From: Gari tellinella
Lineage: Eukaryota > Mollusca > Bivalvia > Cardiida > Psammobiidae
Direction of reading: 5' to 3'
Length of the DNA stretch: 64,000 nucleotides
Assembly: GCA_922989275.2 (NCBI GenBank)
Contig: OV277864.1
Coordinates: forward strand, 71,490,158-71,554,157
Position 1 is the stretch's first letter, and each line of letters starts with the position of its first letter. A program made the position numbers and the translations under genes. The notes under the pieces were generated by a model. That model did no database searches, was not told the origin of the DNA, and saw only the letters and a list, made by a program, of their open reading frames with translations. Positions 10,402-21,176 of the stretch are shown piece by piece.

Positions 10402-10649
10402 TTAACCCTTTCGCTCTCAATGACGCTTAAAGGCGCGCTTGCAAACAGTTTAGATCCTGATCAGACGCCGCGTAACGCGGCGTCTGATCATGATCCAAAC
10501 TATTTGACACTCGTTTTGAAATATATTCAGTCATACTGCCAGGTTTTTTAACTTTGAAACGACATTGCAGACAACAAAATTGAAGCAGCCGAAACTGAAA
10601 CGGTGAAGGGGTAACAATCTCACGAAACAATTGGCAGTGAAAGTGTTAA
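10402..10649 (+). mobile_element. TTAA-1 MITE, full length
   Basis: TTAACCCTTTCGCTCTCAAT to GGCAGTGAAAGTGTTAA. H1 hairpin at 10442-10506 with an unbroken GCCGCGTAACGCGGC tip. Family blocks AACGACATTGCAGACAACA and GGTGAAGGGGTAACAATCTC are present. It lies 4 bp beyond the degenerate TA-1. Confidence 0.92.
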
Positions 10650-10979
10650 ACTGAGCTAGTAAACATGCCATTAATCAAAGTTGTAAGGATGTACTTACCT
10701 AACACATAGACTCAAAACAAACTCTTATATAATGTAATTGCTTCAAGTGCTGCCTGAAAGGTCAGTCGCCGCATGTGAGGACACTTTATTAAACCAGTCT
10801 TTTGATCGTTATAAAGTGACGTAAAACCAGCAATTAACTATTATGACATTAACCAATTCAACCTTGAAACATCATATAGACGATACCACTTTTTCTAGTC
10901 CTTTTTTCTAGTGACTACCATAGCTCTTCTATGAAAATTATATCTAAAACTTAACTCTCAAGTTTATTCTTGAAAGAGA
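10650..10979. other. Unassigned stretch
   Basis: AT-rich, no element or exon recognised. Confidence 0.45.
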
Positions 10980-11385
10980 TACATAATTATTTAGCATTTG
11001 TTTTTGTCTATTGACAAGGTCATGTACCACTGTGGTGTTTTAGTTATCACGCTTGATACAGTGGAGAATCTGTTATTCTTTCCCGTTTAAACGCAAACGT
11101 ACGCAACACAAAGCACTAAAACGCAGAAAAGAACAACTTTTGGACAATTCTGATAATTCTTGTTTATCTTGGTGGCAAACAGTTTGGAGCCTGATCAGAC
11201 GCCGGGTTACCCGGCGTCTGATCTGGCTCCAAACTGTTTGTACTGCAAATAATAGTTTTAGCGTAAACGCGTTTATTGGGAAAGAATAACAGATTCTCCA
11301 CTGTACATAATTATATAGCATTTGTTTTTGTCTATTGACAAGTTCATGTACCACCCACTATGTTGTGTTAGTTTTCATGCTTGCT
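10980..11385. repeat. 80-bp direct repeats flanking a MITE
   Basis: ACATAATTATTTAGCATTTG and what follows (10980-11058) recur as TACATAATTATATAGCATTTG (11304-11385), through GTCTATTGACAAG, TCATGTACCAC and CATGCTTG. The TA-1 copy at 11059-11303 lies exactly between them. This is far longer than a target duplication and indicates a small tandem duplication of the locus. Confidence 0.8.
11059..11303 (-). mobile_element. TA-1 MITE, full length
   Basis: CAGTGGAGAATCTGTTATTC at the left and a perfect complement at the right, both bordered by TA. The GTTTAAACGCAAACGTACGC block comes first, giving the orientation. H1 hairpin at about 11177-11240 with tip GCCGGGTTACCCGGC. Overlapping open frames on both strands here are element-derived. 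Confidence 0.95.
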
Positions 11386-11521
11386 ATAAGCATACATGTA
11401 CCATGTACGTTTTATGTAATAAAGAAATTGAATTGAATTTAATTGAATTTAGGGATTATGTTATATTTAAAGCAGAAACCCAATACATTTGATATATTCT
11501 TGATTTTAGATATCAATACTT

Positions 11522-11690
11522 TGAACCATTTTGCTCCCAAATGATTCTTCCATGTTTATATATTGGATTGGTCCATTTTTATTGAAGGGGGCCTGGTCTC
11601 AGATTTTCATTTTCGTTTTGTTTTATATTGAAAATTCTATCAGAAAACAGTGTAGACTCTGATAAATATCTCCACTGTTTGCGTATGTAC
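11522..11690 (-). mobile_element. TTAA-2 MITE, internally deleted
   Basis: GAACCATTTTGCTCCCAAAT, TTCTTCCATGTTTATATATT and TCATTTTCGTTTTGTTTTAT follow the reverse TTAA-2 order. The hairpin is reduced to AAACAGTGTAGACTCTGATA plus CTCCACTGTTTG, with the tip deleted. The outer end beyond the hairpin is missing. Confidence 0.75.
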
Positions 11691-12247
11691 AATGTACGAT
11701 ACATGTACATTGTGCTGTGTAAAAAAAAGAAATAAAGTATTACATTACGTATTTTAGACTCATTTTCAAGGGTGTACATAATAGAGAGGTTGTACTTTAT
11801 AGGTAACTAAAATGTAGTACACCAGTCTCTGGTGAATTAATGTCAAGGTTTTATTTGCCCCAAATACAACTTTGTCTAGGGATGTTTACTGTTTTGTGCT
11901 TTAAATGTAATGCATTGGATTTAAGAAAAGATAGAGGGCATTACTGATTTTCTAGAAAGCGTTTATCGAGATATTATATGGACTTATGTGACATGTTTCT
12001 GTTTCAACCGGCATCTTCGTCAAAATGTAGACGTACATCAGTCACGTCATTGAAGCCTTGGTATTCATCTTACATAACCCTGGAAGCCCTGTTTTCCAGC
12101 TGTGCATGAATTATATTTGTGGAAGATATGGAGTTGCACATGGGATTTTTTTACAAATGACATGTTTAACCTTGAATATGACATACTGTTTATGAACAAC
12201 AAAGTAGAACTTAGTTTGTGTAATCATCGTGGCAGTGTAGTGTTAAC
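11691..12247. other. Unassigned stretch
   Basis: No repeat family recognised. Several short frames occur, including one entering the next MITE, but none has a domain. Confidence 0.45.
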
Positions 12248-12249
12248 TA

Positions 12250-12598
12250 CAGCGTTCCCTCTCTTCAACGGCCCTCCCCACAACGATTCTCTCCTTACAA
12301 CGACCCTTGCCGCATTTCTCCAAACAGGACAATAATGTCTAACGCTTTAACTGCTAAAATATTGTCTGCTTCAAATTGTCGTCTGCTGTTTTTCTCCAAA
12401 TTACATTTTGACATAAAAAACTTAATGACGAGTGACAAACAGCTCGAATCCAGATTAGACGCCGCGTTACGCGGCGTCTGATCTGGATTCAAGCTGTTTG
12501 CAATTGTAAGCCAAATTCCCTCCCTATAAAGACTCCCTCCAAACAACGCACACACTTTCCGTCTCCCATTGGATGTCGTTGTAGAGAGGGATCGCTGC
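12250..12598 (-). mobile_element. TA-2 MITE, full length
   Basis: CAGCGTTCCCTCTCTTCAAC follows TA; the right end has decayed to GTAGAGAGGGATCGCTG. H1 hairpin at 12436-12500 with an intact GCCGCGTTACGCGGC tip. The 101-codon frame on the minus strand lies inside this element. Confidence 0.92.
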
Positions 12599-12733
12599 AT
12601 ACAAGATGATAAACTGTAAGATGAGACAACGCATATGCAGAATGAAGGACAGCGTACTCGTATTTGGTGTATGACGCACTAAGGTAAACCATAGTCATCA
12701 TGGTTAAATCTCGTGTTTACGATAGTAGACTGC

Positions 12734-12982
12734 TTAACCCTTTTGCTCTAAATGACGCTTAAAAGCGTGTTTGCAAAACAGTTTGGATCCTGATCAGACG
12801 CTGCGTAACGTGTCGTCTGATCAGGATCCGAACTGTTTGACACTCGTTTTGAAATTTCCTCAGTCATACTGCCTTATTTTCTAACTTTGAAACGACATTG
12901 CAGACAACAAAATTGAAGCAAACGACATTGAAACGGTGAATTGGTAAAAATACCACGAAATATTTGGCAGTGAAAGGGATAA
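12734..12982 (+). mobile_element. TTAA-1 MITE, full length
   Basis: TTAACCCTTTTGCTCTAAAT to GGCAGTGAAAGGGATAA. The H1 hairpin (about 12774-12840) has tip mismatches: GACGCTGCGTAACGTGTCGTC. The family blocks are otherwise complete. Confidence 0.9.
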
Positions 12983-13373
12983 AGCTAAGTGACAGTAAAA
13001 CAGAAAGCTTCTTTAGGAGATTTCTGTTTTAATATCACCTTGCTTTAAACTGTCACCTGTCTTTCATATAATCAATTACAGTGGAGAATCTGTTATTCTT
13101 TCCCAATAAACGCGTTTACGCTAAAACTATTATTTGCAGTGCAAACAGTTTGGAGCCAGCCCAGACGCCGGGTAACCCGGCGTCTGATCAGGCTACATAC
13201 TGTTTGCCTCCAAGATAAACAAGAATTATCAGAATTGTCAAAAAGTTGTACTTTTCTACGTTTTAGTGTTTTGCGTTTGCGTACGTTTGTGTTTAAACGG
13301 GAAAGAATAACAGATTCTCCACTGTAGCCTTCGTACCAAAATAGACTTCTAGAGATTTTACTGTACTGTAACA
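12983..13373. mobile_element. TA-3 MITE split by a TA-1 insertion
   Basis: The left part (12983-13078) has the H2 hairpin arms GTGACAGTAAAACAGAAAGC and TTTCTGTTTTAATATCACC, then CACCTGTCTTTC...AATCAATTA. After the inserted TA-1 the sequence resumes GCCTTCGTACC and ends AGAGATTTTACTG at a TA. The TA-3 copy at 60137 is uninterrupted there (CTCAATTAGCCTTC), so it serves as the empty site. The left terminus is cut off by the adjacent TTAA-1. Confidence 0.8.
13079..13324 (+). mobile_element. TA-1 MITE inserted in TA-3
   Basis: Complete ends CAGTGGAGAATCTGTTATTC and inverse. Comparison with the empty TA-3 at 60 kb shows that TA is duplicated on insertion. H1 hairpin at about 13142-13207 with one changed flank (GCCCAGACGCC) and CTACATACTG in the right arm. 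Confidence 0.95.
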
Positions 13374-13375
13374 CA

Positions 13376-14021
13376 TGTTTCTATTATTCACACATCGAAT
13401 GATTTATGTGTATTGTACAGAATACAGAGTGGTTATTGCAGTTCTAACAGGATTCTGCAGGGCTGTCATGCAGTTTAACTATAACGAATTGCATTTCATG
13501 TGTGTTCTCATCGATCATTAAAATATGTTTTGAAAAGCTAAGAAATAGTTATTTCTTTCTCGAAATAAGAAGGTGGATTATAGAAATAAATCCACTGTGC
13601 TTTAATATGACTTATGATGCTGCGTAAAACACGTAAAGACAAAGCTTTATCAGGCTAAAATGAGACTAAAACTACGATTTATATATTTCTCCGTTCAAAC
13701 TGGTGAAAATTGAAGATCTGCAGAGACAGTTGTTTTTATTAGGATATCCTAATAAGACAGGAGACACATTATATGTTACTTGATGCGTTTTGTTACTGTT
13801 CTATTTCATTCGACAATACCTAAACCATCAACGTTACGCGAAATACATAGTTTAAAAAACAAGAGTTATAATGGGAATTTATATATTTACGGGTTGAGAT
13901 GTAGGTAACTAGACCACTCAGACTAAATCCGTCATGGTATAATTCTCCTTCATATTCAACTACATGTACAACCTCAGCACAAAATAATTATAACTGACTA
14001 AAACGACATAGATTCAACTGC
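13376..14021. other. Unassigned stretch
   Basis: AT-rich sequence without a recognised repeat or exon. Confidence 0.45.
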
Positions 14022-14023
14022 TA

Positions 14024-14238
14024 CAGTGGAGAATATGTTATTCTTTCCCAATAAACGCGTTTACGCTAAAACTATTATTTGCAGTGCAAACCGGCGTCTG
14101 ATCAGGCTCCAAACTGTTTGCCACCAAGATAAACATGAAATATCAGAATTGTCCAAAAGTTGTTCTTTTCTACGTTTTAGCGCTTTGCGTTTGCGTACGT
14201 TTGCGTTTAAACGGGAAAGAAAAACAGATTATCCACTG
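14024..14238 (+). mobile_element. TA-1 MITE lacking the left hairpin arm
   Basis: Both termini are intact and flanked by TA. TTTGCAGTGCAAAC joins directly to CCGGCGTCTGATCAGGCTCC, so only the right H1 arm remains. The deletion removes one arm almost exactly. Confidence 0.93.
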
Positions 14239-14524
14239 TATAAACAAGTGACAAGTATAACGCACGTAAACAAATAAGAACAAAAACAGTTACCCCAGGA
14301 TCGTTAAGAGTCTGTACGCATGTATTTTTTTTCTGAGCAGAGTTAAAAGCTACAGTTTTGCAAAAGGAAAACTCAAAAGACAACTAATTTATTCTATTCA
14401 GAACGGCTACTATCTTCAGTAAGAATCGATGGCGAGGCTACTGTTATTTGTTCATGTACACAGTGTGGATCTAGAACAGACACCGTATAACGTCTGAATT
14501 TAAAGTGACCCTCGCCTGTATGTA

Positions 14525-14636
14525 CAGCGCTCCTTCTCTACAACATCCAATGGGAGACAGCAAGTGTGTGCGTTGTTCGGAGGGAGACGTTATAAGAAGG
14601 GAAAAAGACTTGAATCCAGATCAGACGCCGCGTCTA
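14525..14636 (+). mobile_element. TA-2 MITE, left half only
   Basis: CAGCGCTCCTTCTCTACAAC follows TA, then ACATCCAATGGGAGACAG and GTGTGCGTTGTTCGGAGGG. The copy ends inside H1 at GATCAGACGCCGCG. A second eroded H1 (GTGTGGATCTAGAACAGACA) lies just upstream near 14461. Confidence 0.85.
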
Positions 14637-14713
14637 TAAGCAATTTAAGAAAAATGCAAATATCTTAGTTTGACAAACTGTGCAAAAGGTATAACGGCCT
14701 TATAAATATTGGA

Positions 14714-14964
14714 TTAACCCTTTGAACCCTAGTCACGCATATAGGCGTCCTTTTCAAACAGTGTACATGTGAATAGTACACTTGTCCTGTGCAAACAGTG
14801 GAGACCCAGATCAGAGGGCTCCCAAAGGAGTCCTCTGATCAGGGTCTTCACTGTTTGTCATAATGCCAAAAATGAACAAAAAGAACCCTATAAAGCCAGA
14901 AATGGACTAGACTAAAATCGAAACAGGAATTGTCCATTTAATGCTTCAGGGAGGAAAGAGTTAA
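14714..14964 (+). mobile_element. TTAA-3 MITE, full length
   Basis: TTAACCCTTTGAACCCTAGT to GGGAGGAAAGAGTTAA. The H1 hairpin at 14792-14857 has the family tip AGGGCTCCCAAAGGAGTCCT. A second, unpaired CAAACAGTG lies upstream at 14755. This is the best plus-strand copy; 33303 is its mirror. Confidence 0.93.
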
Positions 14965-15012
14965 GACACAGTTTGATCAGGACTTACACTGTTTGGTAGT
15001 TTTCAATGCAGT

Positions 15013-15369
15013 GCAATGCTCCCTCCCTATATCGACACATCCTTACAACGACCATTGCGGATGTTCCCCAAATAAGACAATTATGTCTAACGCGTGCACT
15101 GCTGCAATATCGTCTGCTTACAATTGTTGTCTACTGTGTTTTCTCAAAGTGACATACATGTATTAGTGGATATTTACCGAAGTAATATAATGATGAGTGA
15201 CACACAGTTTAAATTCCTATCAGACGCCGCGTCACCCGACATCTGATCTGGGTTTAAGCTGTTTGCAAATGTAAGCGAAATATTTACTTTCCACCCTTTA
15301 ACAACTCTCTCCGAACTACACATGCAGTATTTGTCTTGCATTGGGTGCTGTTGTAGAGAGGAAGCACTG
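15013..15369 (-). mobile_element. TA-2 MITE, diverged
   Basis: The left end has decayed to CAATGCTCCCTCCCTATATC; the right end is GTAGAGAGGAAGCACTG then TA. H1 is at 15200-15265, with mismatches in the tip (GCCGCGTCACCCGACATC). Confidence 0.85.
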
Positions 15370-15384
15370 TACAAATATATTTAG

Positions 15385-16442
15385 ATATACACAGGTACTT
15401 GACACATACTTTATTATCTATGAACCCCCTCCCCCCTTAAAAAAAAAAAATTTTTTTTTTTTTTACTATACTTCTTTTATAGATACAAGGTAAACAGCGC
15501 AATTCGACACCTAGTCTTTACTATCGACTTAAACTGATGCTAAAATAGACTCGATCGCCGATATTCTCTTGTGGTACCCTCGGGAAATGATTAATTTATC
15601 AATATCTACTTTTTATTTCATCAAATTCCGTCAAATAACGCCACAGTACGTGAATTATAACGAAAATAAGCTTCAAAAAGTTTTATGTCGTTCTCTTGGT
15701 ACAGAATTTATTGCCCAAAATAAGGGGTAATCTAGTCGGTTTGCACATTTAACGGCCTTTACGGCTGGAACTTTCACCTAATTTCATTAGAGCAAATGCG
15801 TGTGTGTCGGAACATGGCCCTCTTCACTATCAGCTATATGAAATATACATGTAATTTGGCACGAAATTGACAAGTGAAAGACTCATTTCATTTTCAATGC
15901 CATTTTGAATACCGGAATGAATCGAATGAACGGAGCGATCTCATTGGTCAAAATTAAAGAGGTAAAGTTTCTTTTAATTTTGCATTCTATGTAAATTATA
16001 TAAAACTGATAATATTTCATTTAAAGATGATTTATAATATTTGGTGAAAGTTCCAGTGGCATAGGCCGTTTATTGTGGACAAATAACAGATCACCCCTAC
16101 ATGTACATTCGTTGCTATGTACCAAGAAAACGACAAAAAACTTTTTGAAGCTTATTTTCGTTATAATTCACGTACTGTGGCGTTATTTGACGAAATTTGA
16201 TGAAATAAAAAGTAGATATTGATAAATTATTCTTTTCCCGATGGTACCACAAGAGAATATCGGCGATCGAGTCTATTTTAGCATCAGTTTAAGTCGATAG
16301 TAAAGACTAGGTGTCGAATTGCGCTGTTTACCTTGTATCTATAATAGAAGTAACTATAGTAAAAAAAAAAAAAAATTTTTTTTTTTTTAAGGGGGCAGGG
16401 GGTTCATAGATAATAAAGTATGTGTCAAGTACCTGTGGATAT
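15385..16442. repeat. 1.06-kb foldback palindrome
   Basis: The outer arms begin ACAGGTACTTGACACATACT and its complement. They stay nearly identical for about 310 bp each (about 15392-15705 and 16125-16433), including a (C)n-(A)n-(T)n tract and CGATCGCCGATATTCTC. Inner arms match more weakly to GGAACTTTCACC near 15770/16050. The loop (about 15790-16030) contains GAATGAACGGAGCGATCTC. No frame of note is present. It looks like a foldback transposon or a recent inverted duplication. Confidence 0.93.
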
Positions 16443-16675
16443 AGTAAAGAATGGACCATGCCTGTTGAAACCTAGAACTGTTCATTTAGGGTAACGACTT
16501 GATACAGTTATAAAAGCAACAATAGCGTAGCATTTAAATTATTCAGAATCAATTTGAACATCGCTCGAAAACGTGAACCACTTCAATGTCAGCGTTTCAT
16601 CCCAAGGGCTCCTTACATATTAAATTATAACAAAGATGATTTATTGGTCATTCCTCAGCTGTCATTTAACCCCTT

Positions 16676-16883
16676 CACTGCCATGACGTCATCAATTTTA
16701 AACAAATGTCGTCTACTTTGATTTATCAAATTCAATGTTTAGGTTTTTTGAGTTAAGAAAATATTGAAACTAGTGTCAAACAGTTTGAATCCTGATTAGA
16801 CGCCGCGTTACGCGGCGTCTAATCAGGATCGAAACTGTTTGCAAATTACCGTTGTACTCGGGGTAAGGCAGTGAAGGGGTTAA
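16676..16883 (-). mobile_element. TTAA-1b MITE
   Basis: TTAACCCCTTCACTGCCATG to GGCAGTGAAGGGGTTAA, an almost perfect terminal inverted repeat. The H1 hairpin at 16777-16841 lies close to the right end, which fixes the orientation. A consistent change GATTAGA/TCTAATC in both arms preserves pairing. Confidence 0.93.
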
Positions 16884-18628
16884 GTTTATCTCGACCATTC
16901 ACACTATACAAACTTTACACAGACAACTTATAGAAAAACAATTTGGAAAGCCACTCATGACACTTATAATTGCCTTTAATCAAGATGTATATAATCAAGT
17001 GGTCATGCAGTTATAAGTAGTACTAGATAAGCTCTTTTATGAACAAAGACTACTAAATCATTCTATATGTAAATCAGAGATAAGAAAATATTCACATGTG
17101 TCTGCCAGACTAAACATAAAACCACATCATGTAAAATGTTGATAGTGTGATAATTTGTCTAATATCCCGAGGGATCATTAGAAATTCAATTAGGACAAAG
17201 TTGATTTATCTGTCCCTTCCGAACAATTCAGTGCCTCGCCCAATATCGACGTGTACATATTTATCTGAAATAACAACACTTCTGTCTAAGAATATGAAGG
17301 GAAAACTGCTGATCACCCATACATATTATATGCTTGCTTTGTTTCAACTGAATCTTTATTTACATTTAAAAACAAATATACCATTCAAACTAGACGCTTG
17401 TATTGTTTCTAATCAGGATCCACAGTGATGAGACTTTTTAAAACAACTGTTCTTCCCTCAAACAAATAGCCTATTGCAATAACGTTGAAGTGTGTTTTAC
17501 ATTTTACAAAATTATAAAATGTTTTGTTTTTATATTAAAACATTGTTTTACGACAACTCTGAAATTGGCCTTTATTTTCTTGTTAAGGAAAGGGTTTGCT
17601 TAAAGCAGAGTAACTATAAAGCAAAATCCCCATATTATCATATATGAACTATAAATAATTCCATTATTTACAAGTTGGACGTGTTTTACATGAAGTCGAG
17701 TTTATACATTAGCGGCGAGCGGTCGAACGGATTAATTCTATTTAAAGTGAGGTTTAACCCCAGCTGAAAATCCAACAAAATTTTGATTTCGTATATATAA
17801 AACTATACCTAAACTTATGTCAAAACCCTATTCAAATTAGCATACTATGTAAGGCGTATATGTTAAATAAAGATACTACTGACATAGATTGCAGAATAGG
17901 CATTGATATCTACAAAAGTTTGCCGAAAATGTTGCTAGTAGCTGTACAAATACTTTTCTATGAATTCCTGATAAGTAAACCAATATGTTATTTAGCCAAA
18001 ATACATTTGCATCTAAGCAAAACAGCTGTAGAAGATAAAGAACTGTATTGAAGCCAACTTAATTCTGGAATGTAATTAAGCACTGACATATTGCTTTCTT
18101 ATATATTGTGTATGGTTCAGTATGTGTTTCTTACTATGGATGAGAATCACGTGCACAACTTAGTAGCTGAAAGGGTTTCCTTGTCCATAAATACCGGGAA
18201 AATTCTACACGAACAATGTATATTTTCTTACGTTTGCTTTCACGCTTTTGCTGCAAAGTATCTATTGCTATTACATCATTGTCTTCCAATTATGACGTAT
18301 TCAATTGTTTTGATATTTTTGTTGCGTCAAGTTGTTTGAATACTGGACAAACGTCGTGCTATTCAGCGTCTGATTTGGATATTTGATGCAATTGTTTGCG
18401 CAAAAAATTACCATTGGCAGTTAAATATTTAACTCAAATGCTTTACGTCATGGTCATAAACAGGGTTGTTTGAAATATTACAGTCTGAAACAAGCGAAAT
18501 GTTTTCTGAAATTATTTTATTATGTTTGCCACTTATAATTTTTAATTTATAAACGTTTAGTTTTGTATATTCCTTGTTAACCTTCAATGCTATTTTGGAA
18601 ACCGATATTGGACACGAGACACACACAT
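16884..18628. other. Long unassigned AT-rich stretch
   Basis: The largest gap in the first third. Frames of 60-93 codons occur (for example 17147-17428 and 18091-18339) but they are rich in codons for Ile, Leu, Tyr and Phe, as expected of AT-rich non-coding DNA, and show no domain. A very eroded H1 hairpin (CAGCGTCTGATTTGGATATT) lies at about 18328-18400. Confidence 0.5.
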
Positions 18629-18812
18629 GGTAATACAAACGGAATATTACTATACTTTGCATATCTTATGCACCGGATCACTCGAGTTGTGTGTGTAAAG
18701 GCTATATCCAACGAGACCGGAGGTCGAGTTGGATATAGCCTTTACACACACAACGAGAGTGATCCGGTACATAAGATATGCAAAGTATAGTAATGTTCCT
18801 TTTATTATATAC
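18629..18812. repeat. 184-bp near-perfect palindrome
   Basis: Arms of about 90 bp meet at CGAGACCGGAGGTCGAG near 18720. The inner 65 bp per side, including GTGTGTGTAAAGGCTATATC and TTTGCATATCTTATG, carry only a few mismatches. The ends have no TTAA or obvious TA duplication. It shares no sequence with H1 or H2. Confidence 0.93.
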
Positions 18813-18910
18813 CTCTTATAATAAAAATAAAATGAAAAACGACAGAAATGTTTCGAGCGTTACTATAAATAAACGGGATTTCCCATACGTCACACTTCGG
18901 GGCACGGCGC

Positions 18911-19120
18911 GTGAAAGTAAATACTCGCTATTACGACCACTAAAACGAATGCTAATTGATTAACTAATAGAGAGGTGACAGCTTAAAGCAAGGTGACAGT
19001 GAAACAGAAAGCTCCTAAAGGAGCTTTCTGTTTCACTGTCACCTTGCTTTAAGCGGTCACCTACCGTAAACACCCTAATACTTTACATAATTTAGTGGTC
19101 GTAATAGAGAGGTTTTACTG
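18911..19120. mobile_element. TA-3 MITE, best copy
   Basis: The right end TAATAGAGAGGTTTTACTG is intact and followed by TA; the left end has decayed to GTGAAAGTAAATACTCGC. The H2 hairpin is perfect over about 72 bp from AGCTTAAAGCAAGGTGACAG to its complement, with tip AGCTCCTAAAGGAGCT. Confidence 0.88.
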
Positions 19121-19122
19121 TA

Positions 19123-19819
19123 GTTCCGAACTTCCGACTACACACCCATTACACAAGGTACATGGGTAATACGGAATTTTCAATCCGTCAAGGTGTATTT
19201 CTTCGATAAAATACAGACATATTTCGGACAGAACGTTGGTAGGTATATAATAAAGATTATTACACACCTATATCTACAAACGTACCATTTATACACCGTT
19301 TTAAAAAAAAGTGGATAACCCAATCAGTTACTTTATATATTTTGTTACTAATGGATTGTCTTTCTGACGCAAAATATTCAATGTGTAGATACTGAGATGG
19401 TGGCATTTGTTGGTGGAATATTGTAGTAGAGTCATCCGTTATTCACAAATAAAATAATTTACGGAATACAATCTTTCCGAATGCACTAAACAATAATTGT
19501 ATTGCATTTGATCATGTTTCAAGTTACGTTTGATTCTTAAATACATACTTTGTATGGACAACAACAAAAACCGATGACGATATGTTACGTTCGTCAATAG
19601 ATATGATCTTCAGTCAGAATATTATAGCATATTTGACATATACAACATATGTAGTAATATAGAATATGAGATAAACGAACACGAATACAGTTTTTGCCTT
19701 GGAATATTTCGTTCTTAATTCGAGGTATTTGAATTAGAATTATTAATTGAAGCTTGCTTTTAATCAGCAAACTTGATATTGCGGTAAATGTGTGGGCGAT
19801 GATAATGAACATAATATAC
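19123..19819. other. Unassigned stretch
   Basis: AT-rich, no recognised repeat or exon. Confidence 0.45.
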
Positions 19820-20067
19820 TTTTACCATTTCACTCTCAATGACGCCAAAAGGCGCGTTTTCTAACAGTTTGGATCCTGATCAGACGATGTTTAACGCGGC
19901 GTCTGATCAGGATCAAAAACTGTTTGACACTCGTTTTGAAATTGTTTCACTCATACTGCCATAAAATGTAACTTTGAAACGATATAGCAGACAACAATAT
20001 TGAAGCAGACGACAAATGGCGGTGTAGGGGTAAATATATCACGATAAATTTTATCATGAAAGGGTTA
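19820..20067 (+). mobile_element. TTAA-1 MITE
   Basis: TTTACCATTTCACTCTCAAT to CATGAAAGGGTTAC; the TTAA motifs are each one base off. H1 at about 19863-19926 has a lopsided tip, GACGATGTTTAACGCGGCGTC. Family blocks GTAACTTTGAAACGATAT and GGCGGTGTAGGGGTAAAT are present. Confidence 0.88.
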
Positions 20068-20499
20068 CGCATGCTATCCATTTAAACTTTAAGTTATACA
20101 ATTTGAAAATACTGTTTTGGTTAAAATGTATATCATATTTTCAATTTAAAGCCATCAACAGCAGGAAATCGCACGCGCTATTATTTATCAAAAGAGAAAA
20201 TTATCTCATTTAGATACACATTTTCGAAAGAAAGTAATTCCCTCACTTAAGAAATGACTGCCTCCTATAAAACTGTTTTGCCTGCAAGCTGAGTAACTGA
20301 AATGCATTTTCGTAGCTTAAACATTCGATTCGTAAAACTCTTGAGATATCAAAATCCAATTTCAACTTCCAGGTTCACAGATGCAATTCCAGAATGTTTT
20401 ATTGAACCAAAACATAAATCAACGAATGCATGACATAGATGCATTCAAATAAGATAATTAAAATAGGAATACTGATGTATTATGTTTCTCGTGCTCATT
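20068..20499. other. Unassigned stretch
   Basis: No repeat or coding signal recognised. Confidence 0.45.
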
Positions 20500-20820
20500 T
20501 GTTTAATTAAGAAATTATTCAAATATTTATTGTATTCATTGAGGTATGAAAAAAACACCTGGTCACACCGTGACACAAAGTGTGAACACTTTTTTTCATA
20601 CCTCCATGGATACAATAAATGTTCCGAATTATTCCTTATAATTTAATATCACTACTGAATTTAAGAAAGAAGTTAGATGGAGAATTTGACACGAGTATTA
20701 TTTTTCACTTTTTAAACGTAGGTTGTAGTCCCTCCGCCATATATATTTTTCCGCCAAAACGCGACGTTGTTTTGTAGTAACGTCGTCGTCAATGACTTCA
20801 TTTGGAATCCTACTTCATAC
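20500..20820 (-). repeat. Inverted repeat element with CRE-like region
   Basis: An imperfect inverted repeat at about 20500-20650 has strong inner arms, ATTTATTGTATTCATTGAGG and its counterpart, around ACACCTGGTCACACCGTGAC. It is followed on this strand by CCATATATATTTTTCCGCC and AACGTCGTCGTCAATGACTT. Read on the minus strand, the latter part matches 7545-7625, so the two loci share a unit with hairpin and CRE/TATA-like segment in the same relative order. Confidence 0.7.
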
Positions 20821-20928
20821 AGCCGTTGTTGAGAGAAGTTGGACTTCGAGAAAGTAGTCCCGACAAGGCGTGGCCTGAATTCTTTATTCATTGGGTTATG
20901 AAAGAAAAATTATAGCCAATCACATCTA

Positions 20929-21174
20929 CAGTGGAGAATCTGTTATTCTTTCCCTATAAACGCGTTTACGCTAAAACTATTATTTGCAGTGCAAACAGTT
21001 TGGAGCCAGATCAGACGCCGGGTAACCCGGCGTCTGATCATGCTCCAAACTGTTTGCCACCAAGATAAACATGAAATATCAGAATTGTCCAAAAGTTGTT
21101 CTTTTCTACGCTTTAGTGCTTTGCGTTTGCGTACGTTTGCGTTTAAACGGGAAAGAATAACAGATTCTCCACTG
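20929..21174 (+). mobile_element. TA-1 MITE, full length
   Basis: Intact ends with TA on both sides. H1 hairpin at about 20994-21057 with tip GCCGGGTAACCCGGC. Nearly identical to the copies at 37758 and 42252, which implies recent amplification. Confidence 0.96.
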
Positions 21175-21176
21175 TA

